Shown here: piece after piece, positions 36,121 through 44,680 of the stretch
Layout of the letters: each line of letters begins with the position of its first letter
How positions within the stretch are numbered: position 1 is the first letter of the stretch
NCBI GenBank assembly: GCA_011525915.1
Contig: WYBM01000009.1
Coordinates: 1-64,000 of the forward strand
Source: Ardenticatenaceae bacterium
Lineage (GTDB): Bacteria; Chloroflexota; Anaerolineae; Promineifilales; Promineifilaceae
DNA: 64,000 bases
Reading direction: 5' to 3'
Notes under the pieces: generated by a model
Database searches by the model: none
What the model was told of the DNA's origin: nothing
Seen by the model: only the letters and a program-made list of their open reading frames with translations
Made by a program: the position numbers and the translations under genes

Positions 36121-37733
36121 GTGAAGAACTATACCAGGATTTTACCGATATTTTGGCGGACTGTCTGGAAGAGATTAAAAACGGCCGTCTGACCATCCCT
36201 GACTGCCTGGCTGCTTACCCAGAACATCAGGCTGAACTTCAAACCTATTTACAGTTGACCGGCCTGATTCAACAAGCAGCCGATATACGGCCGTCGCCGG
36301 CATTTCGCCAGCAAGCCCGCGCCAGTTTGCTGGCAAAATTACCGCCTCACCCCCCGGCCCATGTAACGGTTTGGCAGCCGCTTCGTCATTCATGGCAGAA
36401 CCTTATGACACGGAGGAAGACACAAATGACCTGGATAGTATTGATAGTTTCCGCCATTTTATTGTTGGTCGGTGGAGGCACCGCCTATGCCGCCGACAAC
36501 GCCGTGCCGGGAGACGTCTTATATGGGCTAGACCGCTCTATGGAGTCCCTGCACCTTAGTCTGGCAACCGGCCCAGAAAGCGCCGTTAACATTCAACTAA
36601 ATGTAGCTCAGGAGCGCCTGGAGGAAGCACAGCAGCTGCTGGCCGCCGGCCAGCCGGTCCGCGCTCAGGAGGCGTTATCCGCCTACGGCCTGGCAGTGAC
36701 ACAAGCTTCAAAAACCATCGCCAATGCCAGGCCAGACAGCATGGAGGTGTTGACCCAACGCTTAGAAGACAAGCTGGTTTCAGACAACGCGTTACTACAA
36801 AGTTTTGCTAACTACGGCCTTTCCGAAATTGACCTGGAAACGCCTGAAGAGGGCGACGACGAAACACCAGCCTGCCATGACGACCAGATTCACCCGGTTG
36901 GCCAGAGCCTGGCTGACCAGTACAGCGTCCCCTATGAAGAAATCATGGGCTGGTTCTGTAATGGGTATGGTTTTGGGGAGATTGGCATTGCCTACAGCTT
37001 GAGCCAGGAAACAAACACGGCCGTCGACGACATCTTCGACCTGCGGGCCAGCGGTTTGGGCTGGGGCCAGATACGTGCGCTGCTGGCCAACCCCGAACCC
37101 GGTCTGACTCCCACCCCGGTTATCACGCCCACGGCCACCATAACGGCCACACCACCCATTACCCCCACGGCTACCATAACAGCGACTGTACCCGCACCTA
37201 CAAGCACGCCTGCTCCTACAGACTGCACAGGGGCCAATCCACACCCACAGGGAACCGCCCTGGCAAACCAGTACAGCGTCCCCTATGAAGAAATCATGGG
37301 CTGGTTCTGTGGTGGCTTTGGTTTTGGCGAAATTAACCAGGCGTACAACCTCAGTCAAGAAACAGGCACCCCGGTAGGTGATATCTTCGCTATGAAGGCC
37401 AGCGGCCTGGGTTGGGGCCAGATTCGGCAAGCCCTTTCAGGGGATGACTCACCCCCAGGCAACAGTAATGGCAATCAAGGGGGGGGAAACGGGCATGGGA
37501 ATACCAATCCTGGCAGTGGCAATCCCGGTCAGGGGAATGACAATCAGGGTAATGGGAACAATGGCAATCAGGGTAATGGCCACTCTGGAAACGGTAATCA
37601 AGGTAATGGTAACAACGGGAACAATGGTAATGGTAACAACGGGAACAATGGTAATGGTAATGGGGGATCCCCTCCCGGAAAAGGTAATGGCAACGGTAAT
37701 GGTAACCAAGGTCAAGGCAATGGCAATCATTGA
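36117..37733 (+). CDS. Anti-sigma-type membrane protein (DUF5667) with duplicated Cys-containing module and Asn/Gly tail
   Basis: The cytoplasmic part (1-100) should bind the sigma factor. One helix (104-122) is followed by a DUF5667-type segment (PGDVLYGLDRSMESLHLSL). Outside the membrane two copies of a 70-residue module (253-323, 370-440) share VPYEEIMGWFC, GFGEI, YSLSQET and SGLGWGQIR. They are separated by a Thr/Pro linker. The last 90 residues are low complexity NGNQG/NNGN. A 43-bp stretch (36918-36960 and 37268-37310) is identical in both modules, so the duplication is recent or kept by conversion. I do not know the module's function. Confidence 0.85.
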   Translation: MSEELYQDFTDILADCLEEIKNGRLTIPDCLAAYPEHQAELQTYLQLTGLIQQAADIRPSPAFRQQARASLLAKLPPHPPAHVTVWQPLRHSWQNLMTRRKTQMTWIVLIVSAILLLVGGGTAYAADNAVPGDVLYGLDRSMESLHLSLATGPESAVNIQLNVAQERLEEAQQLLAAGQPVRAQEALSAYGLAVTQASKTIANARPDSMEVLTQRLEDKLVSDNALLQSFANYGLSEIDLETPEEGDDETPACHDDQIHPVGQSLADQYSVPYEEIMGWFCNGYGFGEIGIAYSLSQETNTAVDDIFDLRASGLGWGQIRALLANPEPGLTPTPVITPTATITATPPITPTATITATVPAPTSTPAPTDCTGANPHPQGTALANQYSVPYEEIMGWFCGGFGFGEINQAYNLSQETGTPVGDIFAMKASGLGWGQIRQALSGDDSPPGNSNGNQGGGNGHGNTNPGSGNPGQGNDNQGNGNNGNQGNGHSGNGNQGNGNNGNNGNGNNGNNGNGNGGSPPGKGNGNGNGNQGQGNGNH

Positions 37734-37751
37734 TTCCGCACATTGACCTCT

Positions 37752-37784
37752 AAAAAGCCCATACCGTGAAGGTATGGGCTTTTT
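37752..37784. terminator. Bidirectional intrinsic terminator
   Basis: A 14-bp perfect stem, AAAAAGCCCATACC/GGTATGGGCTTTTT, with a GTGAA loop, ends the sigma/anti-sigma operon. Confidence 0.93.
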
Positions 37785-37878
37785 AGTTTATGAACCCATG
37801 CCCTTGTGTCCTCCCCTGGTATAATTTGTCAATCACCTTTTTATCGTTCACCCTTTACTCTTTTCAGGAGACAAACTC

Positions 37879-38802
37879 ATGGAAGTTGCTATTATGATTG
37901 AAGGCCAAAACGGGCTAAACTGGGCGCGTTGGCAGCGCCTGGCCACGGCCGTGGAAGCGTTGGGTTTTGTGGGCCTCTACCGTTCCGACCATTACACCAA
38001 CGCCAATCCCCCAGACCTGGATTCACTGGAATTGTGGGTGTCATTCACCTGGCTGGCCAGCCATACCCACCGCCTTGAGTTTGGCCCCCTGGTTTCGCCC
38101 GTTTCCTTCCGCCAGCCTACCATGACCGCCCGCATGGCGGCGGCTGTGGATGACTTAAGCCACGGCCGTCTTACCCTGGGTCTGGGCGCCGGTTGGCAAG
38201 AGCGGGAACATCACAATTACGGTTGGGCGTTGTTAGAACTCACCGAACGGTTCGCCCGCTTTGAGGAAGGGCTGCACATCATCCAACACTTACTGCAAAA
38301 AGAAGAGCCGCTGGATTTTGCCGGCACTTACTATCAGCTTCATGAAGCAGTGCTGCGGCCGCGCCCACAGCGGCCTGGTGGCCCTCCTATTCTCATTGGC
38401 GGCAATGGGCCCCAGCGCACGCTGCCTCTGGCAGCCAGGTATGCAACAGCGTGGAATGGTGTTTACCTGCCGCCAACCATCTTTGCCGAGCGCAGCCAGA
38501 TGTTAGATAGGTTGTTGGCGGAACACGGCCGGGCCCCGGCTGATGTTCACCGTTCGCTGATGACAGGCTGTTGGTTTGGCCAGGATGATACGGCCGTGCA
38601 AGCCCACCTGGCCCGGCGCAACCTGACCCTTGACCAGGCCCGTGAGCGCGGCATCGCCGTCGGTACAGGCAGTCAGCTTGTTGAACAGCTGGGCGCATGG
38701 GCTGCCGCCGGGGTGCAGCGCATCATGCTGCAGTGGCTGGACCTGGATGATATCGACGGATTAGAAGGGCTGGCCACGGCCGTGTTACCGCAGGTAGCGT
38801 AA
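37879..38802 (+). CDS. LLM-class F420-dependent oxidoreductase
   Basis: A luciferase-like TIM barrel: the early SDHY motif (LYRSDHYTN), LEFGPLVSPVSFRQP, LTLGLGAGWQEREHHNYG and the cofactor-binding PPILIGGNGPQRTLPLAARYATAWN. These point to an F420 rather than FMN enzyme, in agreement with npdG and cofE nearby. The substrate is unknown. AGGAG lies before ATG 37879. Confidence 0.88.
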   Translation: MEVAIMIEGQNGLNWARWQRLATAVEALGFVGLYRSDHYTNANPPDLDSLELWVSFTWLASHTHRLEFGPLVSPVSFRQPTMTARMAAAVDDLSHGRLTLGLGAGWQEREHHNYGWALLELTERFARFEEGLHIIQHLLQKEEPLDFAGTYYQLHEAVLRPRPQRPGGPPILIGGNGPQRTLPLAARYATAWNGVYLPPTIFAERSQMLDRLLAEHGRAPADVHRSLMTGCWFGQDDTAVQAHLARRNLTLDQARERGIAVGTGSQLVEQLGAWAAAGVQRIMLQWLDLDDIDGLEGLATAVLPQVA

Positions 38803-38814
38803 AAAGTATTCAGG

Positions 38815-38905
38815 TGGTCAGTATACGGTGTTCAGTAAATGGCCGGTCACTGCCTACTGATTACTGAATACTGAACACTGCCCACTGATTACTGCCTACT
38901 GATCA
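38815..38905. repeat. Short ACTGATTACTG-type repeat cluster
   Basis: Units such as CTACTGATTACTGAATACTG, CACTGATTACTG and CTACTGATCA follow each other. They share the ACTGATTACTGAA word with the right ends of the 100-bp repeats, so this may be a decayed relative. It supplies the stop codon of the minus-strand gene ending at 38896. Confidence 0.6.
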
Positions 38906-39345
38906 CCCTCTTTTTCCGGCGGTGTAAACTTGGTCGCCAGGCTGCTCAGTTCTTCGCTGAGCCATTGCAAGCTTTTGGCTAAGCCCACCCGCGCTTTCTG
39001 GCCCACGTCACTGGCCTGTACCTTATCCGCCACCTGTGTCGCTTCCGTTTTGATTTTGGTCGTCGTTTCGTTGGTGCGTACTTCCTGAATGGCTTTGTCG
39101 ATCTCATCGGCAAACGAGCGCATGCCTTCACGCACTTCTTTCTCAAAACGCTGGCGCTCCTCGCTGTTCCAGGCAGATTGTAATGTATCCGCCATCTGGC
39201 GGCCCAGCTTGCGTAATTCAGCCGTCACATCTACCGGGCCTGTCTCAGAAGTTTCCACTTTCATAACTTCTTCTTCAACCGGCACCTCAACCTTTAACCG
39301 TTCCTCAGCTTTTAAGCGATCAACATTAGGGGTATCTTCACTCAT
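38896..39345 (-). CDS. Hypothetical coiled-coil protein, 149 aa
   Basis: The protein is acidic at its start and then made of amphipathic helices (ELRKLGRQMADTLQSAWNSE, RQRFEKEVREGMRSFADEID), with no membrane segment. It resembles small membrane-associated helical proteins of Chloroflexota but I cannot name a family. ATG 39345 has AAAGGAG eight bases upstream. The stop codon lies in the downstream repeat. Confidence 0.75.
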   Translation of the reverse strand: MSEDTPNVDRLKAEERLKVEVPVEEEVMKVETSETGPVDVTAELRKLGRQMADTLQSAWNSEERQRFEKEVREGMRSFADEIDKAIQEVRTNETTTKIKTEATQVADKVQASDVGQKARVGLAKSLQWLSEELSSLATKFTPPEKEGDQ

Positions 39346-39485
39346 AGTTCCAACTCCTTTGGTGTTTTTAAGGACATGATTTTCTAAGTTTACACGAAGC
39401 ATTACGGTATTGGCAGTGTATTGTTGCACCACTTTACCATGACAGTACCTGAAACGCAGGCTTTTTAAGCCTTGGCTGCCGGCTG

Positions 39486-40184
39486 TTATCTCATTTCCCC
39501 CCGCCGCTGCAACAGATAAAACATAAAATTCGCCAACAAAGCCAGGCTGAGCAAGAGGATGCCCAAGGCCAGCGCCAGGGCAAAGTTGCCTTTGCGTGTT
39601 TCCAGCATGACGGCCGTGGTCAATACCCGCGTCTCCCCGGCAATGTTGCCCCCCACCAACATCACGGCCCCCACTTCAGAGATGATGGCGCCAAAAGCGG
39701 CTACAATGGCGGCAACCAGGCCCAACCGGGCTTCGGCCAGAATCGTCCAGGCAAGCTGACGGCGGGTGGCCCCCAACGAGCGGAGCTGCAGGTGCAGGGC
39801 AGGGTCTATAGTTCTTACGGCCGTCAGTGTCAGGCCCACCACCAGGGGTAAGGCAATCACCCACTGCGCCAGGATCATGGCCGCAGGTGTAAACAACCAG
39901 CCCCATGCACCCAATGGCCCCTGGTTTGACAATAACAGGTACACAAACAACCCTACCACCACTGGCGGCAGCCCCATGCCTGTATAAATCAGGGGCACCA
40001 GGCAGCCGCCGGCCGGAATTTGCCGGCTTAAGCCCAGGCCCGCACCAATGGGCACACCTATGATGATAGCCAATACTAATGCTGCCCCCGTAACTTGCAG
40101 CGTCAAGGTGATGATGGCCACCAACGCCGCATCCGCAAAAATCAAAAGCTGCCAGGCATCGACCAGGGCTTGCCACAGTATGGC
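39486..40184 (-). CDS. tupB: Tungstate ABC transporter permease
   Basis: The protein has five to six helices and the binding-protein-dependent permease loop (SLGATRRQLAWTILAEARLGLVAAIVAAFGAIISEVGA), shown here in part. The start LIFADAALVAIITLTLQVTGAAL matches TupB. ATG 40184 overlaps the tupA stop as TAATG with GGGAG upstream. No tupC ATPase gene follows; the next gene encodes an unrelated coiled-coil protein. Confidence 0.88.
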   Translation of the reverse strand, partial: AILWQALVDAWQLLIFADAALVAIITLTLQVTGAALVLAIIIGVPIGAGLGLSRQIPAGGCLVPLIYTGMGLPPVVVGLFVYLLLSNQGPLGAWGWLFTPAAMILAQWVIALPLVVGLTLTAVRTIDPALHLQLRSLGATRRQLAWTILAEARLGLVAAIVAAFGAIISEVGAVMLVGGNIAGETRVLTTAVMLETRKGNFALALALGILLLSLALLANFMFYLLQRRGEMR

Positions 40185-40186
40185 CA

Positions 40187-41038
40187 TTACTGCTCCCGCC
40201 ACGCTGCCGAATCGGGGTAAAATAACGGCTGCCCAAATGTGTCTATACCAAACTCAGAAATGGCCTGCTGCGTTTCCACGCTGGTCAGCCAGGTTACAAA
40301 CGTTTGTGCCAGTTCCACATTGATATTACCTTTGTCTGGATTCACAGGAATGACACTGTAGGGGTTCAGCAGTGCCGGGTCTTCATTCGCGGCAATCGTA
40401 GCGCCGCCTACCAACACTACCAGGCTGCGCAGGCTGGCCTGCTGTGCCAGAAACGTACCCCGATCGGTCAGTGTATAAGCGCCGACCTCGTCAGCAAAAC
40501 GGAGCGTATCGCCCATGCCCTGCCCCAATGATTTATACCATTCCCCCGCCGGATCAGCGTTATAACCGGCAGCCAGCCATAGGCTGCGCTCTTTGGTGTG
40601 GGTGCCACTGTCATCGCCGCGTGAGGCAAAGGTGACTTGGGCAGCCGCAATGGCCGCCAGGGCATCCTGCGCCAGAGGCATTCCCTTTACCCCAGCCGGA
40701 TCATCGGGGGGGCCTACGATGACAAAGTCGTTAACCATCACATCAAAACGGGCCGTGCCGTGTCCATCGGCCACAAACTGCTCTTCGCGGCTGCGGGCAT
40801 GTACCAGCATAACATCGGCGTCACCAGCTTCACCCAGTGCCATGGCCTGGCCGGTGCCCACGGCCACCACATCTACCCGGGCATGATAGCGCGCTTCAAA
40901 GTCAGGCAAGATGGCCGCCAGCAGGCCAGAATCGTCTGTACTGGTGGTGGTGGCCAGCCGCAGTACCTGTGGCTCTGACCGGCCGCAGGCAAGCATCAAT
41001 AGTACCAAAAGAAGCAAGATAAAAAAGCGTGCGTGCAT
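40187..41038 (-). CDS. tupA: Tungstate-binding lipoprotein
   Basis: A lipoprotein signal (LLLVLLMLACGRS) leads to a periplasmic-type binding protein. The oxyanion-binding TTTSTDDSGLL, the MVNDFVIVGP block and SRGDDSGTHTKE are TupA features. Relatives bind tungstate with high affinity. A ModE-like palindrome is 28 bases upstream of the start, so tungstate or molybdate probably represses it. Confidence 0.9.
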   Translation of the reverse strand: MHARFFILLLLVLLMLACGRSEPQVLRLATTTSTDDSGLLAAILPDFEARYHARVDVVAVGTGQAMALGEAGDADVMLVHARSREEQFVADGHGTARFDVMVNDFVIVGPPDDPAGVKGMPLAQDALAAIAAAQVTFASRGDDSGTHTKERSLWLAAGYNADPAGEWYKSLGQGMGDTLRFADEVGAYTLTDRGTFLAQQASLRSLVVLVGGATIAANEDPALLNPYSVIPVNPDKGNINVELAQTFVTWLTSVETQQAISEFGIDTFGQPLFYPDSAAWREQ

Positions 41039-41065
41039 CAGGTTTCTCCGGGGGCAATGTCATTT

Positions 41066-41088
41066 CGTTATGATGATTTTTCATAACG
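41066..41088. promoter_or_regulatory. ModE-like operator upstream of tupA
   Basis: CGTTATGA (41066-41073) and TCATAACG (41081-41088) form a perfect 8-bp inverted repeat with a seven-base spacer. The CGTTAT/ATAACG half-sites are those of ModE boxes. Confidence 0.6.
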
Positions 41089-41102
41089 AGGCGAAGTTTA
41101 AC

Positions 41103-41237
41103 AAAAGGCACGTTCATTGGCGCTGCCCCACCGCTAATAGAACCGGCCTCGGCCACCGCCTGCAAAAGGCGGATGCGCCATATGGAAAGCGCCACTTCGC
41201 CGTCAATTTCTAGCCAGACGTTAAATTTAGGAGTCAT
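41103..41237 (-). pseudogene. Truncated ModE-like regulator (N-terminal HTH only)
   Basis: From ATG 41237 the frame reads MTPKFNVWLEIDGEVALS, then IWRIRLLQAVAEAGSISGGAA and MNVPF, the start of ModE/LysR-like molybdate regulators. After MNVPF the similarity ends and the frame runs through the operator into tupA. The recognition helix and the metal-binding part are gone. It may be a decayed regulator, or its start only. Confidence 0.6.
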
Positions 41238-41286
41238 CCCCTCATTGTATCTGAGGCCAGCGGTATCGTCTGGTATAATTACAGGC

Positions 41287-42072
41287 ATGGTTCGCTGGCA
41301 CATTGGCACCATGGGGTTTGCGTATGATGGTTGGGCCGGGCCCTTTTACCCGGCAGGTATGCCTTCGCGCCATTTTCTGGCGCATTATGGCCACTACTTT
41401 GACGCTGTAGAGATAGATTCCACCTTTTATGGCACGCCTCGCCCGGAGCAGGTGCAGCGCTGGACGGCCGTGACCCCACCTGACTTCACCTTTTGCCCCA
41501 AAACGCCGCGGGCCATCACCCATGATGCACCACTGGCCGAAGGCATTGACCGGATGCATGAATTCCTGGAAGTGGTGGCGTTGTTGGCTGATAAGTCAGG
41601 CCCGGTTCTGATCCAGTTTGGGCCAGAGTTTACGCATGACCGGTTTAATGATCTGATGGTCTTTTTGAAAGCGCTGCCCGCCAACAGACGATTTGCCGTG
41701 GAGTTTCGGCATCGCTCTTGGGGTACACCAGGCACGGCCGTGCTGCTGGAACAGCACAACGTCTGCCTGGTCGCCGCCGACTACATCCACATGCCTAAAA
41801 CAATCCACCGCACCGCCGACTTTCTGTACCTGCGTTTTATTGGCCCACATGGGCAGTTTGGCACAAAAGACCGGGAACTGGTAGACAAAACAGCTGATTT
41901 ACAGCAATGGGTAGCCAAAATCCAACCACATCTAGACCATGTGACCGACGTTTTTGTTTTTATGAACAATGACTATTCTGGCTTCTCCCCGGCGACGGCC
42001 AACCGATTTAAACAGATGGTGGGGCTGCCCATCGAGGAGATACGGCCGTGGGTGCAGGGCCGCCTGTTTTGA
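41287..42072 (+). CDS. DUF72 family protein (YecE-like)
   Basis: The 261-aa protein has the DUF72 blocks HIGTMGFAYDGWAGPFYP, FDAVEIDSTFYG, FCPKTPRAITHD, FAVEFRHRSW and a late FVFMNNDYSGFSPATA. The fold is a TIM barrel of unknown activity. TATAAT (41274-41279) lies seven bases before ATG 41287, so the transcript may be leaderless. A 90-bp copy of its 5' region is found at 52728. Confidence 0.9.
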   Translation: MVRWHIGTMGFAYDGWAGPFYPAGMPSRHFLAHYGHYFDAVEIDSTFYGTPRPEQVQRWTAVTPPDFTFCPKTPRAITHDAPLAEGIDRMHEFLEVVALLADKSGPVLIQFGPEFTHDRFNDLMVFLKALPANRRFAVEFRHRSWGTPGTAVLLEQHNVCLVAADYIHMPKTIHRTADFLYLRFIGPHGQFGTKDRELVDKTADLQQWVAKIQPHLDHVTDVFVFMNNDYSGFSPATANRFKQMVGLPIEEIRPWVQGRLF

Positions 42073-42312
42073 CCTTCTTAACCCACAGACACACCCACGT
42101 ACAACGTACACACCCACCCCCACGGCCGTGCCCCTTACCGTCATCGGCCTTCCCCACTGGTACCTGGGTCATCCCGGCAGGCGATCTGCTGCTGATCAGC
42201 ATTGGTGGTGGTCACCTGGTGACTTTGCATCTGCTGACGGCTTTGGAAGCCAGCCAATCACACCCGTAAGATGACGCTATGCCCCTAAAACTTTACCGCT
42301 TATGAGCGCACC
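42073..42312. other. Non-coding stretch with a possible gene remnant
   Basis: About 300 bases without a gene. One plus-strand frame ends GTWVIPAGDLLLISIGGG and so on to 42269, which resembles the tail of a TrkA-C or channel domain. There is no start and the similarity is slight, so I do not call a gene. Confidence 0.3.
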
Positions 42313-42341
42313 TTGACAAAAGGTGAAGATAGTTGTATCGT
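42313..42341 (+). promoter_or_regulatory. Promoter of the marR-type gene
   Basis: TTGACA (42313-42318), 17 bases and TATCGT (42336-42341). The -10 box lies inside the first operator copy. Confidence 0.65.
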
Positions 42342-42371
42342 CGAACTATATTAGTTGCATCAACGAACTAT
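42330..42371 (+). promoter_or_regulatory. Two tandem palindromic operators
   Basis: TAGTTGTATCGTCGAACTAT (42330-42349) and TAGTTGCATCAACGAACTAT (42352-42371) are near-identical 20-bp sites 22 bp apart. Each is an inverted repeat of TAGTT and AACTA. They cover the -10 box and the start region, and end six bases before ATG 42378, which fits repression by the MarR protein itself. Confidence 0.8.
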
Positions 42372-42377
42372 TTTGAC

Positions 42378-42818
42378 ATGAACGCATCTGAATTACAGGA
42401 ACACATGATGACATTGGTACGCACTTTTGGGTTGCACAAACCAGAAGAAACGCCCTGTGGGCAGCCCATAACGGTGGCCGAAGCGTACACACTGACCGAA
42501 TTAGCCAGAGAAAACCAGTTGTCACAGAACGAATTGGTACAACGGCTTAATCTAGCCAAAAGTAGTGTCAGCCGTATCATAGACAAATTGGTAACACGGG
42601 GTTGGATTGTGCGCAGCCGCAGCCCTGCCGACGGCCGTGTCTGGTTGTTGTCATTAACGGAGGCGGGGGAGGCTGCGGCCGTTGAGCTAGCCCAAGCGCG
42701 CCAGGCAAAATTCTCCCATGTACTGGCCCATATTCCAGAGGGTGAACAGGAAAACGTTCGGCACGCGCTGGAAGTGCTCGTTCAAGCCATGCGCACCCAT
42801 GACGGATCAATACCTTAA
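42378..42818 (+). CDS. MarR family transcriptional regulator
   Basis: The winged helix is clear (AYTLTELARENQLSQNELVQ, KSSVSRIIDKLVTRGWI, RSPADGRVWLLSLTEAG). ATG 42378 is chosen; there is no Shine-Dalgarno, and the operators reach almost to the start. Likely autorepressed. It precedes a Spy-like lipoprotein gene by 53 bases, a plausible target in the same transcript. Confidence 0.9.
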   Translation: MNASELQEHMMTLVRTFGLHKPEETPCGQPITVAEAYTLTELARENQLSQNELVQRLNLAKSSVSRIIDKLVTRGWIVRSRSPADGRVWLLSLTEAGEAAAVELAQARQAKFSHVLAHIPEGEQENVRHALEVLVQAMRTHDGSIP

Positions 42819-42871
42819 TAGAAACCTCTTTGATCTGACAGAGGTAACACCCAAATTAGTGGAGAAAAAAA

Positions 42872-43465
42872 ATGCAAAAAAACATTTGTACCCTAACTCT
42901 GGGGCTGGTTTTAGCCGCCCTCATGACAGCTTGCGGCGGCCAGAGCACACCCTCAGTAGAGCAAAACGTAACGCCCACACCATCCCCATACCGCGAATTG
43001 TTAGACAGCGAGCTTCGCGGTATGGATGACAAAACGATTGAAGATTACCTGACCGGCAAAGGGCTGGGGTTGGCTTTACCTGCCGAACTTAATGGTTATC
43101 CTGGACCTCGTCATGTAATGGATTTGGCAAGCGATTTGGAACTTACATCCGAGCAAGAGGCTGATATTCAGGCGTTGTTCGCAAAGATGGAACCACAAGC
43201 CATTGCCCTGGGAGAAGAAATTTTAGCGGCGGAAGCGGCCCTGGAAGAAGCCTTTCGTACAAAAACCATTGATGAAACCGGCCTGGCGGCACAATTGCAA
43301 GCCATTGCGGCATTAGACGCACAACTGCGGTTTGTCCACCTCAGCACCCATCTGGCGACGATTAAGATACTGTCGCCACATCAAGTCACGCGCTACAATG
43401 CTTTGCGCGGTTACGAAGAGATGCCGGCCAATCATGACCAACATTCAGGAGGGGGAAGTGGCTAA
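42872..43465 (+). CDS. Spy/CpxP-like periplasmic lipoprotein
   Basis: A lipoprotein signal (LGLVLAALMTACGGQ) is followed by a helical domain with LTSEQEADIQALF and the late ILSPHQVTRYNALRGY, both LTxxQ-like motifs of Spy/CpxP and metal-resistance proteins. The C-terminal HDQHSGGG is His-containing. It may be a stress or metal chaperone at the cell surface. A good GGAG site precedes ATG 42872. Confidence 0.75.
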   Translation: MQKNICTLTLGLVLAALMTACGGQSTPSVEQNVTPTPSPYRELLDSELRGMDDKTIEDYLTGKGLGLALPAELNGYPGPRHVMDLASDLELTSEQEADIQALFAKMEPQAIALGEEILAAEAALEEAFRTKTIDETGLAAQLQAIAALDAQLRFVHLSTHLATIKILSPHQVTRYNALRGYEEMPANHDQHSGGGSG

Positions 43466-43556
43466 GAATCCTTAGCGTAATCCTCTGCTAATTGGGAAGG
43501 CACTTAACGGCCGTCTCCTCACTGATCACCCTATTTCACCAGCACGCCACGGCAAT

Positions 43557-43617
43557 ACGGCCGTTTCCCCACCCACAACCTACTAATCCACAAGTTATAA
43601 GTTGGGGAAACGGCCGT
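43557..43617. repeat. Inverted repeat with ACGGCCGT in both arms
   Basis: ACGGCCGTTTCCCCA (43557-43571) and TGGGGAAACGGCCGT (43603-43617) are perfect 15-bp complements around a 31-base loop. A third octamer with the same CTCCTCAC flank lies at 43506-43513. This is one of the few non-coding clusters of the octamer. Confidence 0.85.
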
Positions 43618-43694
43618 CTCCTCACCCACCATCAGCAATGGGCAAAACCTAGTCGGACTATTGGCGTTCTGCCTTTAAGGCACAAATGTGCCCA

Positions 43695-44252
43695 TCAAAC
43701 AAAATCCCCCTCTCCCTGCAAAACCATTAGTACGAATGTGTTCGTATCATCTGCATAAGACAACCCAATGCGAAGATCTGAGCCTTGATTCTCATAGAAG
43801 GCAGTAAACGCTTGCCGAGCGCCATAAATATGATCTTTGGGTCCATCAGAATCGGTAAATCTCACGGTGAAAGTCTGTACTCCTTCCTTCTTAAAGATGT
43901 CCATAGACACACTATGTCCAAAAAAGAATCTTACGTGCACTTTAGCGTTGTCCCAAATCAATGTTCCTTCGCCGGGAGTGCGGATGTTAGTGCGTATGTC
44001 AATCGCTTTGCTGTCAACGAACGGTTGCGTTACTACAGCATTATTACTCGCGTCTTCGTGGCCAATTTCCTTATGTTTTACACCTAACATTTCGATCTTT
44101 ATAAAACGATCAGTAAAGTTTTGAATCTGCATTACTATGTCGTTCTCTTTGTCCTTAATCCGTTCGCTATTTAAAATAGTATCCCACACGCCAGTAATCT
44201 GATTGAATAATGACTCCGAAGCACCCAAGACAAACTCCGCTTTTTTTGACAT
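43695..44252 (-). CDS. Hypothetical protein, 185 aa
   Basis: I recognise no family. The protein is soluble, with a mixed alpha/beta look and a Lys-rich start. The gene is AT-richer than its surroundings and has no ACGGCCGT octamer, so it may be acquired. GAGGG lies seven bases before ATG 44252. Flanks are non-coding on both sides (43466-43694 and 44253-44680). Confidence 0.65.
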   Translation of the reverse strand: MSKKAEFVLGASESLFNQITGVWDTILNSERIKDKENDIVMQIQNFTDRFIKIEMLGVKHKEIGHEDASNNAVVTQPFVDSKAIDIRTNIRTPGEGTLIWDNAKVHVRFFFGHSVSMDIFKKEGVQTFTVRFTDSDGPKDHIYGARQAFTAFYENQGSDLRIGLSYADDTNTFVLMVLQGEGDFV

Positions 44253-44680
44253 TTTAATCCCTCATTTTGATATTTAACAAAGCTATCGATCTATTTTATC
44301 CAGTGTCTGAAAGACACTCTTTCCTTCAATTCTTAAATGCACTAGTTATTGAACATAAAGGTCGACTCCTCCATATGGATATATCTAATGTTAATGCTGT
44401 GTTAAATAAACGATAAGTAGTATGAAATTTTCCTGTTTACTTGCTGCCCAGGAAATTTCCCATTTTCCGGCACGTTGACCGTGATGTAGGCCTTCCATCC
44501 CGCCAGGCCATGGCCCCGGACAAGCGCACGCTCTCTACGCAGGGTTGTGGCGGTGTGTAAGCCGTTGTTCATAGGGGCAGCATACCCAGCTATCGTTCCC
44601 AAAGCGTGAATAAAAACGTGAAAGATTTTTGAAAATAATCTGTTGTTCGTTACACTTGCACACCAAAACAGGTAGGATGC
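44253..44680. other. Non-coding stretch
   Basis: About 430 bases without a convincing gene. A minus-strand frame (44402-44719) overlaps the next gene's start and has no recognisable product. AT-rich. Confidence 0.5.

Noticed and set aside
37441..37733. Short tandem repeats that could be mistaken for a CRISPR array
   Set aside because: The repeats are in frame Asn/Gly codons of the anti-sigma protein; there are no spacers of constant size and no cas genes.
42048..42269. Possible TrkA-C-like protein tail
   Set aside because: Only about 25 residues are suggestive and there is no start; kept as a note on the gap only.
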